Shown here: one piece after another, positions 25,432 to 31,991 of the stretch | How the letters are laid out: every line of letters starts with the position of its first letter | Numbering within the stretch: position 1 is the stretch's first letter | Position numbers and translations under genes: made by a program | Source of the DNA: JAOADN01 sp046155885 | GTDB taxonomy: Bacteria > Pseudomonadota > Alphaproteobacteria > Rhodobacterales > Rhodobacteraceae | Length of the DNA: 31,991 bases | Assembly: GCA_046155885.1 (NCBI GenBank) | Contig: JBJXFU010000169.1 | Location: 1-31,991, forward strand | Reading direction: 5' to 3' | Notes under the pieces: model-generated | What the model was told of the DNA's origin: nothing | What the model saw: the letters and a program-made list of their open reading frames with translations, nothing else | Databases searched by the model: none

Positions 25432-28400
25432 TCAGGCCGTCAGGTCGCCCGAGCGCGCCGAGGCTGCCACCGGGTCCGGCCCGACCGGCGCATCCTTGCG
25501 TCGCCGGAACCACCGCCGCCGCTCGCCCCGCTCGCGGGGGGTGCCGCGCGACACCAGCATCAGCATCGACGGCGTCACGATCAGCGTCAGGATGGTGGCG
25601 AACGCGAGCCCGTAGACGATCGCGCTCGACAGCGAGATCCACCATTGGGTCGAGGGCGCGTTGATCGTCACCTCGTGATGCGTCACTTCGACGTTCAGCC
25701 CGAAGGCGATGGGGAAGACCCCGAGAATCGCCGTCACCGCGGTCAGCACCACCGGCCGGGCGCGTTCGCGGCAGGTTTCAAGGATGGCCTCGATCTTCTC
25801 CATCCCCTCGCGGCGCAGCGTGTCATAGGTGTCGATCAGCACGATGTTGTTGTTCACCACCACGCCGGCCAGCGCGATGATCCCGATCCCGGTCATCACC
25901 ACGCCGAAGGGCTGGCCCATGATCAGAAGGCCAAGGAAGACGCCGATGGTCGACATGATCACCGCCGACAGCACCAGCCCGACCGAGATGAACCGGTTGA
26001 ACTGCGCCAGAAGCACCGCGAAGATCAGCGCGATGGCGACACCAAAGGCCTTGCCCAGGAACGCCTGCGCGGCCGCCTGTTCCTCGTCCTCGCCGGCCAG
26101 CGCATAGCGCACGCCCCTGTCGGCAAGGCCCATGCCGTCGAGCATCTCGACAACCTGCTGCCGGATCGGGTCGGTCTGCACGCCTTCGGTGATTCCGGCC
26201 TGCACCGTCACCGTGCGCTCCCCGTTGATCCGCGTGAGGGTGCCGGTCGTCTGCACAGCCTCGCGGGTCACGAAGTTCGAAATCGGCACCGGCCCCTCGG
26301 CGGTTTCCACGCGCAGGCGGTCCAGCGCGGCGATGGTGCGCTGGTCTTCGGGAAGCCGCGCCACGATGTCCACCGCGTCGTCCGAACCGGCGGGGCGGAA
26401 TTCGGTCAGCTTCAGGCCGCTCGTCACCAGCTGCACCACCGCCCCGACCTCGCCGGGCGAAATGCCGAAACGCGACGCGGCGCCGCGGTCGACCTTCAGT
26501 TCCCAGTCCACGCCCGGCGGCGGCAGGCCGTTTGCGATGTCGATGACGTCGGGGACCGCTTCGAGCCGGTCGGCCACCTCGCGCGCCACATCGTTCAGGT
26601 TCTTCGGATCGTCCGCCGAAAGGCGGATCTGCACGGCCTTGCCGGTCGGCGGGCCGGCCTGCGGGGTCGATACCTCGACCTCGGCGCCCGGGATGCCGCG
26701 CATCGCGACGCGCAGTTCGGCAAGGATTTCCTTCGCGCCCATGCGCTGGCGCCAGTCGACGAATTCGTACTGGATCACGCCCACCGCGTCGACCGGCACC
26801 TCTTCGCTCGCCTGTCCGCTGCTGCCGACCCGTGTGTAGACCGTCTTGATCCCCGGCCAGCCCAGGATGCGCTCCTCGGCCTGCCGGACCAGCGCGTCCT
26901 TCTCGGTGATGGAAAGATTGCCGCGCGCCTTCACATAGAGAAGCCCGTAATCGGGCTCGACATCGGGGAAGAACTCCACCCCCTTGCCGTAATGGCCATA
27001 GGCATAGGGCACCGCGAACAGCGAACCGAGCGCGAGCAGCATCACCAGGATCGGGTGGCGGATCGCCTTGCCGACGATCCACATGTAAAGCCCGGGGCGC
27101 GCCTTCTCTTCGATCGGATGCGCCTTGCCGATGATCGCGCCAAGCGTCGGCACGAAGATCAGCGCGTAAAGCATCGAGGCCGACAGCGTGGCGATCAGGG
27201 TGATCGGCATGTACTTCATGAACTCGCCGACGATCCCCGGCCAGAAGAGCAGCGGCGAGAAGGCGGCCACCCGCGTCATCGTGGCGGCGATCACCGGACC
27301 CGCCATCTTGTGGCTGGCCTGCGCGAAGGCGAGCTTGCGGTCCATCCCTTCGGACATCCGCCGTTCGGCATATTCGGTGACGATGATCGCATCGTCGACA
27401 AGCATCCCGACGGCCAGGATCAGGCTGAAGAGAACGACGATGTTGACGGTCATGCCGGCCATCGAAAGCCCCAGGATGCCGATCAGGAATGAGGCCGGAA
27501 TGGCAAGCCCGATAAGCAGCGACGACCGGACCGAAAGCGCGTAGAGAATGACGATGAAGACCAGGATCACGGCCGTCAGGACGCTGTTCTGAAGGTCGGA
27601 CAGAAGCTGCCGGATGGTGGTGGACTTGTCCTGGCTGAACGAGATCTCGATCCCCGGCGGCATCGACTTCTGCGCCGCTTCCGTCACCGCCTTCACGGCG
27701 TCCACCGTCGCGATCAGGTTCGATCCGACGCGCTTCGACACTTCGATGGCCACGGCGGGCTTGCCGTCGAGCCGGGTGATGGTCTCGGGGTCCTTGAAGG
27801 TGGGGCGGATGTCGGCGATGTCGCGGGCGCGCACCACGGCGTTGCCGTTCGAGACGATGGGCAGGTTCTGCAGATCGTCGAGGGTTTCCAGAAGCGACGG
27901 CACCTTGACGGCGAAGCGGCCCTTGTCGCCTTCCATAGAGCCTGCGGCGATGAGCTGGTTGTTGGCGTTGACCCAGCCGATCAGCTGGGCGGGCTGCAGG
28001 CCGTAGGCGGTCAGCCGCGCCGGGTCGACGATCGCCTCGACCAGATCGTCGCGCACCCCCTGCAGCGCGGCGTCAAGCACGCCCGGCACTTCCTCGATCC
28101 GGTCGCGAAGCTCCTTGGCGGTGTGTGCCAGCGCCCGTTCCGGCAGATCGCCCGACAGCGTGACCACCAGCACCGGGAACTCCGACAGGTTGATCTCGCG
28201 CACGATCGGTTGCTCGGTCGCGGCGGGCAGGTCGCGGCGCGCGTCGTCGACCTTGTTCCTGACATCGTCCAGCGCCTTGTTCAGATCGGCGCCCGCCTGG
28301 AATTCGATGACGACGTTGGCCCCGCCCTGATAGGCGTTCGACGTCATCTTCTTGATCCCGGCGATGGTCTTGACCTGGGTCTCCATCGGCCTGAGCAGAA

Positions 28401-28584
28401 GCCGTTCCGCATCCTCGGGCGAAATGCCCTGGTAGGCCATGCTGATGTAGATGATCGGAATCTGGATGTCCGGCTCGGCCTCTTTCGGGATCGAGCGGTA
28501 GGCGAGCGCGCCGGCGATGATCAGGAAGACGAGGATCGAGATTGTCAGCCGGGCGTTTCTGATCGCGCCTTCGACAAGGTTCAT
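25432..28584 (-). CDS. RND-family efflux pump, inner-membrane permease
   Basis: 1,050 residues, full length for a hydrophobe/amphiphile exporter. Twelve membrane helices in two repeats are expected; the first is LTISILVFLIIAGALAYRSI. The proton-relay pair Asp397-Asp398 is present (VGMLVDDAIIV). The helix carrying AcrB Lys940 reads GVVVNNNIVLIDTY, without that Lys, as is common in one RND branch. It drives export of drugs, lipids or similar compounds from the periplasm; substrate unknown. The ATG overlaps the stop of the membrane-fusion gene by 4 bp. Confidence 0.95.
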   Translation of the reverse strand: MNLVEGAIRNARLTISILVFLIIAGALAYRSIPKEAEPDIQIPIIYISMAYQGISPEDAERLLLRPMETQVKTIAGIKKMTSNAYQGGANVVIEFQAGADLNKALDDVRNKVDDARRDLPAATEQPIVREINLSEFPVLVVTLSGDLPERALAHTAKELRDRIEEVPGVLDAALQGVRDDLVEAIVDPARLTAYGLQPAQLIGWVNANNQLIAAGSMEGDKGRFAVKVPSLLETLDDLQNLPIVSNGNAVVRARDIADIRPTFKDPETITRLDGKPAVAIEVSKRVGSNLIATVDAVKAVTEAAQKSMPPGIEISFSQDKSTTIRQLLSDLQNSVLTAVILVFIVILYALSVRSSLLIGLAIPASFLIGILGLSMAGMTVNIVVLFSLILAVGMLVDDAIIVTEYAERRMSEGMDRKLAFAQASHKMAGPVIAATMTRVAAFSPLLFWPGIVGEFMKYMPITLIATLSASMLYALIFVPTLGAIIGKAHPIEEKARPGLYMWIVGKAIRHPILVMLLALGSLFAVPYAYGHYGKGVEFFPDVEPDYGLLYVKARGNLSITEKDALVRQAEERILGWPGIKTVYTRVGSSGQASEEVPVDAVGVIQYEFVDWRQRMGAKEILAELRVAMRGIPGAEVEVSTPQAGPPTGKAVQIRLSADDPKNLNDVAREVADRLEAVPDVIDIANGLPPPGVDWELKVDRGAASRFGISPGEVGAVVQLVTSGLKLTEFRPAGSDDAVDIVARLPEDQRTIAALDRLRVETAEGPVPISNFVTREAVQTTGTLTRINGERTVTVQAGITEGVQTDPIRQQVVEMLDGMGLADRGVRYALAGEDEEQAAAQAFLGKAFGVAIALIFAVLLAQFNRFISVGLVLSAVIMSTIGVFLGLLIMGQPFGVVMTGIGIIALAGVVVNNNIVLIDTYDTLRREGMEKIEAILETCRERARPVVLTAVTAILGVFPIAFGLNVEVTHHEVTINAPSTQWWISLSSAIVYGLAFATILTLIVTPSMLMLVSRGTPRERGERRRWFRRRKDAPVGPDPVAASARSGDLTA

Positions 28585-29732
28585 GGCGCCGCTCCGACCG
28601 CTGCCTCTGCTGCGGCGAGGCCGCCGGGCGGCACTTCACGCACGTCGACGGTCTCGCCATCGCGCACGAGGTCCTGGCCGAGCACCACGACACGGATATC
28701 GTCGGGAATGCCGGTGACCATCAGGCCCTGCGCGGTGTCGTCCATGATCTTCACCGGGGCAAAGCCGGTCACGTTCGCACGGTCGACGACGCGCACCCCG
28801 ATCTGCCCGTCCGACGACAGCGTGATCACCGAACGCGGGATCAGCGAGGCCCTGACCGGCCGGGCATAAAGACTGACCTCGGCGGTCAGCCCGGCGGGGA
28901 TGGCGCCGTCCGGGTTCGGCACGGCGATCTCGACCGCGAAGGTCCGGGTCTGAGCGTTCGCGGCGCGGGCGATGTCGCGGACCGTGCCCTTCAGCACCGG
29001 GCCGGTCACCAGCCTGACATCCGCCATTGCGCCGACCCGGATTTCGCCCATGTCCAGCTCGCCGATCTCGGCCCTGACGACGATGGGGTCAAGCGACAGA
29101 AGCGTGGCGACCGGGGTTCCGGCCTGCACCCACTCGCCGATCTCGACATCGACGGTATCGACGACCCCGGCGAAAGGCGCGCGCAGCAACAGCCGGTCGG
29201 CTGCGGCCACCGCCTGGCTCAGCTGCGCCTTCGCGGCGGCTTCGGCGGAACGGGCGCGGATGACCTGCAGTTCCGGCGTATTGCCGCGCGCGAGAAGTTC
29301 TTCCTGCATGTCCATCTCGCGGCTGGCCTGCGTCAGCGACGCCTCCGCCGTCGCCACCGCAGCCACGGTGTCGGCGCCTTCCACCTCCATCACCAGGGAC
29401 TCGGCGTCAACTTGGTCGCCGATCTTCACCGGCAGCTTCAGGATGACGCCGTTCGCCCGCGCCGCCAGCACCGCGGACTTGTCGGCCTCGGTCGAGGCCG
29501 AGACGCGGATTTCCCGCGCATGGTCGGTGAAGACCGGCGCCATCACGCCGACGGTATGCAACACTTCGGCGGCGGTCTCCGGCGGCGCCTCGGCCGGCTT
29601 TCCGGCTTCGGGCTGCGAGGCCTGCGCCTCTTCGCTGCCGACCGACGAAAACTCGCCCGTGCCAACCCAGGCCCCGGCGGCGATCAGCACGACCAGGGCG
29701 ATGAAACGGTGCGCCTTGAAGAACGACGACAT
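28581..29732 (-). CDS. RND periplasmic adaptor (membrane-fusion protein)
   Basis: 383 residues. One N-terminal membrane anchor (FIALVVLIAAGAWVGTG, about 10-26) without a lipobox Cys. Order of parts: a beta-barrel strand and lipoyl half (SAVLAARANGVILKLPVKIGDQVDAESLVMEVEG), a short coiled-coil hairpin (about 125-190), the second lipoyl half (LLLRAPFAGVVDTVDVEIGEWVQAGTPVATL), then beta-barrel and membrane-proximal domains. It links the RND pump to an outer-membrane channel. No such channel gene is within the window. Confidence 0.94.
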   Translation of the reverse strand: MSSFFKAHRFIALVVLIAAGAWVGTGEFSSVGSEEAQASQPEAGKPAEAPPETAAEVLHTVGVMAPVFTDHAREIRVSASTEADKSAVLAARANGVILKLPVKIGDQVDAESLVMEVEGADTVAAVATAEASLTQASREMDMQEELLARGNTPELQVIRARSAEAAAKAQLSQAVAAADRLLLRAPFAGVVDTVDVEIGEWVQAGTPVATLLSLDPIVVRAEIGELDMGEIRVGAMADVRLVTGPVLKGTVRDIARAANAQTRTFAVEIAVPNPDGAIPAGLTAEVSLYARPVRASLIPRSVITLSSDGQIGVRVVDRANVTGFAPVKIMDDTAQGLMVTGIPDDIRVVVLGQDLVRDGETVDVREVPPGGLAAAEAAVGAAP

Positions 29733-29912
29733 TCGAACGTCTTCCCGATATTGTTCAGCTTCCGCCGCGGTCCCGGCGGCGGATGCACGCGCTCATAGGC
29801 TCTCTGCATGCGGCACGCATCATGAAAATGGGCCGCCCGGTGTAAATATCAACAACATCGCACCCCCCCTGTGACGCAGCGTCAGCGGGCGGCCGCCGGC
29901 CGTCCGGCCCGC

Positions 29913-30485
29913 TCAGAACGTCGGCGGCGTGCAGGCGCTGACGATCATGCAATCATCCGGCCCCGGGTTTTCAAAGCGGTGGGGCAGGCGGCTGCTGAAG
30001 AGATAGGCGTCGCCGGCGGCGAGAAGCCGGGTTTCGCCGCCCACCGTGATGCGGATGCGGCCGGCAATGACCAGGCCCGCCTCTTCGCCTTCATGGGCAT
30101 AAGGTTCGGCCCCGGTGCCCGCACCCGGCGCATAGCGTTCATGAAGCATCTGGATCGCCGAGGCGCCCTGCCCGCCCACCTGCCTCAGGCTGATGCCGCC
30201 GGTCGCGCCGGGCGGCGATATCTCGCGCAGATCGCCCGCCGGGAAATGCCAGCGGGCGGGGGTTTCCTCGCCCTCCGCGAAGAAGGCGCCAAGCGACATG
30301 CCGAGACCCGCGAGCATCTTCTTCAGCGTCGCGACCGAGGGGCTGGTGCGGTTCTGTTCCACCATCGAGATCATCGCGCTGGTCACCCCCGCCGCCTGCG
30401 CGAGTTGGCGCTGCGACAGGCCGCGCGCCTGCCGTTCGGCCCGAAGCCGCGCGCCGGTGTCGAAGCCGGTCAGATCGAGGCTCAT
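29913..30485 (-). CDS. XRE-family regulator with C-terminal cupin domain (PuuR-like)
   Basis: 190 residues from ATG 30485, preceded by a GGAAGGGGAA site; the frame upstream is shadow. The helix-turn-helix lies at about 11-65 (LRAERQARGLSQRQLAQAAGVTSAMISMVEQNRTSPSVATLKKML), followed by a cupin domain (about 110-190: GAEPYAHEGEEAGLVIAGRIRITVGGETRLLAAGDAYLFSSRLPHRFENPG). This architecture includes PuuR, which represses putrescine-to-GABA breakdown. Being divergent from gabT, it very likely controls it. Confidence 0.93.
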   Translation of the reverse strand: MSLDLTGFDTGARLRAERQARGLSQRQLAQAAGVTSAMISMVEQNRTSPSVATLKKMLAGLGMSLGAFFAEGEETPARWHFPAGDLREISPPGATGGISLRQVGGQGASAIQMLHERYAPGAGTGAEPYAHEGEEAGLVIAGRIRITVGGETRLLAAGDAYLFSSRLPHRFENPGPDDCMIVSACTPPTF

Positions 30486-30618
30486 TTCCCCTTCCCCGGG
30501 GGCGCGGCCCCCTTGCGGCGGGCCGACGGGCCCGATAAATTTATTGCGCACACGTATAGGATATTGATCGCCCCGGGCGCAACCGCCCGGCCCGCGATCC
30601 CGCCCCGAGGAGCCGCCC
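30486..30618. promoter_or_regulatory. Divergent control region of the XRE-cupin gene and gabT, with ATAAATTTAT palindrome
   Basis: 133 bases between divergent starts. An AT-rich island (30533-30568) stands out in GC-rich surroundings and contains the perfect palindrome ATAAATTTAT (30535-30544) followed by TATAGGATATTGAT. It probably holds the promoters and the regulator's site; exact -35/-10 boxes are not clear. Confidence 0.5.
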
Positions 30619-31890
30619 ATGCTGAACGCCGAGATCGAGACCCGCCGCAAGGCCGCCATGTCGCGCGGTGTGGGCGTGATGACGCAGATTTTCGTGGACC
30701 GGGCCGAGAATGCCGAAATCTGGGACAAGGAAGGCAACCGCTACATCGATTTCGCCAGCGGCATCGCGGTGCTGAACACCGGCCACCGGCACCCCAGGGT
30801 GATCGCGGCGGTCAAGGACCAGATCGACCATTTCACCCATACCTGCCACCAGGTGGTTCCCTACGAAAACTACGTCCGCCTGGCCGAACGCCTGAACGGC
30901 ATCGTGCCCGGCAAGGGCGACAAGAAGACGATCTTCGTCACCACCGGCGCCGAGGCGGTCGAGAATGCGGTGAAGATCGCCCGCGCGTCCACCGGCCGGC
31001 AGGCTGTCGTCGCCTTTTCCGGCGCCTTCCACGGGCGCACCTTCATGGGCATGGCGCTGACCGGCAAGGTCGTCCCCTACAAGGTGGGCTTCGGCGCGAT
31101 GCCGGCCGACGTCTTCCACGTGCCCTTCCCGGTGCCGCTGCACGGCGTCACCACAGAGGATTCGATCGAGGCGCTCAACTACCTCTTCAAGGCCGATGTG
31201 GACCCCAGGCGGGTGGCCGCGATCATCCTGGAACCCGTGCAGGGCGAAGGCGGGTTCTACGAGGCGCCGCGCGACTTCATGAAGCGCATCCGCGAAATCT
31301 GCGACGAACACGGCATCCTGATGATCGCCGACGAGGTACAGACAGGTTTCGCCCGCACCGGCCGGATGTTCGCGATGGACCACCACGAGGTGGCGCCCGA
31401 CCTGACGACGATGGCCAAGTCGCTGGCGGGCGGTTTCCCGCTGGCCGCCGTCACGGGGCGCGCCGAGGTGATGGACGCCCCCGCGCCGGGGGGCCTTGGC
31501 GGCACCTATGGCGGCTCGCCGCTCGGCATCGCGGCGGCGAACGCCGTCCTGGACGTGATCGAAGAGGAAGGCCTGTGCGACCGCGCCAACCTGCTCGGCA
31601 ACCGGCTGAAGCAGCACCTGGCGTCCTTGCGCGACGACGTGCCCGAGATCGTGGATATCCGCGGCCCGGGCTTCATGAACGCGGTCGAGTTCAACGTGGG
31701 CGGCAAGCCCAGCGCCGATTTCGCCAACCGCGTCCGGGCCGAGGCGCTGTCGCGCGGGCTGATCCTTCTGACCTGCGGCGTCTACGGCAACGTCATCCGG
31801 TTCCTCTCGCCCATCACCATCCAGGACGCGGTGTTCACCGAGGCGCTGGGCAAGCTGGAAGCCTCGATCCGGGCGGCGCGGGCGGCGTAG
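30619..31890 (+). CDS. gabT: 4-aminobutyrate aminotransferase
   Basis: 423 residues, standard GabT length, with a GAGGAG ribosome site. A PLP-dependent class III aminotransferase that moves the amino group of GABA to 2-oxoglutarate, giving succinate semialdehyde and glutamate. PLP Lys267 (TTMAKSLAGGFPLAAV) and Asp238 (IADEVQTGFARTG) are present, with VTTGAEAVENAVKIAR and GAFHGRTFMGMALTGK. Related substrates such as 5-aminovalerate are possible. No succinate-semialdehyde dehydrogenase follows within the window. Confidence 0.95.
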   Translation: MLNAEIETRRKAAMSRGVGVMTQIFVDRAENAEIWDKEGNRYIDFASGIAVLNTGHRHPRVIAAVKDQIDHFTHTCHQVVPYENYVRLAERLNGIVPGKGDKKTIFVTTGAEAVENAVKIARASTGRQAVVAFSGAFHGRTFMGMALTGKVVPYKVGFGAMPADVFHVPFPVPLHGVTTEDSIEALNYLFKADVDPRRVAAIILEPVQGEGGFYEAPRDFMKRIREICDEHGILMIADEVQTGFARTGRMFAMDHHEVAPDLTTMAKSLAGGFPLAAVTGRAEVMDAPAPGGLGGTYGGSPLGIAAANAVLDVIEEEGLCDRANLLGNRLKQHLASLRDDVPEIVDIRGPGFMNAVEFNVGGKPSADFANRVRAEALSRGLILLTCGVYGNVIRFLSPITIQDAVFTEALGKLEASIRAARAA

Positions 31891-31913
31891 GGCAGGCGCG
31901 CCCCGGCCGGGCT

Positions 31914-31938
31914 TTGGCAGGGGAGGTGACCCTGCCAA
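31914..31938 (+). terminator. Hairpin downstream of gabT
   Basis: A perfect 9-bp stem TTGGCAGGG/CCCTGCCAA (31914-31922 with 31930-31938), 7-base loop, 23 bases after the gabT stop. No T-run follows, so efficiency is uncertain. Confidence 0.55.
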
Positions 31939-31981
31939 GCCGCGATATGCGGACGCACTCCGCCCGGTCGCGCAAGCGAGC

Positions 31982-31991
31982 GGGGGGGGGG
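31982..31991. other. Terminal run of ten G, probable contig end
   Basis: The window stops inside a homopolymer of G. This is a common place for assemblies to break, so the true length of the run and what follows are not known. Confidence 0.5.

Noticed and set aside
24673..27492. 939-residue open frame on the plus strand
   Set aside because: It runs through the end of the beta-galactosidase gene in another frame and antisense to the RND permease; its composition is Arg/His/Asp-rich and shadow-like.
1..31991. CRISPR arrays, insertion sequences, tRNA or rRNA genes
   Set aside because: No regularly spaced repeats, transposase motifs, terminal inverted repeats or tRNA-like cloverleafs were seen on reading both strands.

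Overview
The window is GC-rich and tightly packed. Many genes overlap by 4 bp (ATGA or GTGA), and codons end strongly in G or C. Gene content and protein flavour point to an alphaproteobacterium, most likely Rhodobacterales (Rhodobacteraceae/Paracoccaceae). This is an inference from gene content; no rRNA or tRNA gene is present to confirm it.

Layout, left to right. (1) 1-5703, minus strand: the N-terminal two thirds of a very large cyclic beta-1,2-glucan synthase (NdvB/Cgs type), cut by the window edge and preceded by a small ORF that overlaps its GTG start. (2) 5903-6699, minus: a decayed galU gene (UTP-glucose-1-phosphate uridylyltransferase) with an in-frame stop and at least two frameshifts. 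(3) 6700-8280, minus: a secreted caspase-like (C14) protein. (4) 8501-14283: all four dTDP-L-rhamnose genes, but split into rfbD-rfbA and rfbC-rfbB-(small membrane protein). A DegP/HtrA protease gene on the plus strand lies between the two halves. (5) 14494-25339: a galactoside uptake and oxidation locus. An IclR regulator and the ABC transporter ATPase are read leftwards. The binding protein, two permeases, a GH4 alpha-galactosidase, an SDR dehydrogenase, 2-keto-3-deoxygalactonate kinase (dgoK), its aldolase (dgoA) and a GH42 beta-galactosidase are read rightwards. (6) 25432-29732, minus: an RND efflux pump and its membrane-fusion protein, with no outer-membrane channel gene beside them. (7) 29913-31890: an XRE-cupin regulator divergent from a 4-aminobutyrate aminotransferase (gabT). 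The window ends in a run of ten G, which looks like a contig end.

How the genes work together. The galactoside locus reads as a near-complete scavenging route. A periplasmic binding protein and two permeases, powered by the divergently encoded ATPase, bring in galactosides. Cytoplasmic alpha- and beta-galactosidases release galactose. A De Ley-Doudoroff type path then oxidises it to KDGal, which DgoK and DgoA convert to pyruvate and glyceraldehyde 3-phosphate. The lactonase and galactonate dehydratase are not in the window. The dehydrogenase that should start the oxidation has Asn where the SDR family has its catalytic Lys. The shared intergenic region holds two face-to-face promoters and repeated GTTTCA half-sites suited to IclR control. 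The cyclic-glucan and rhamnose genes serve the cell envelope; the dead galU suggests that UDP-glucose for the glucan synthase is now made elsewhere.
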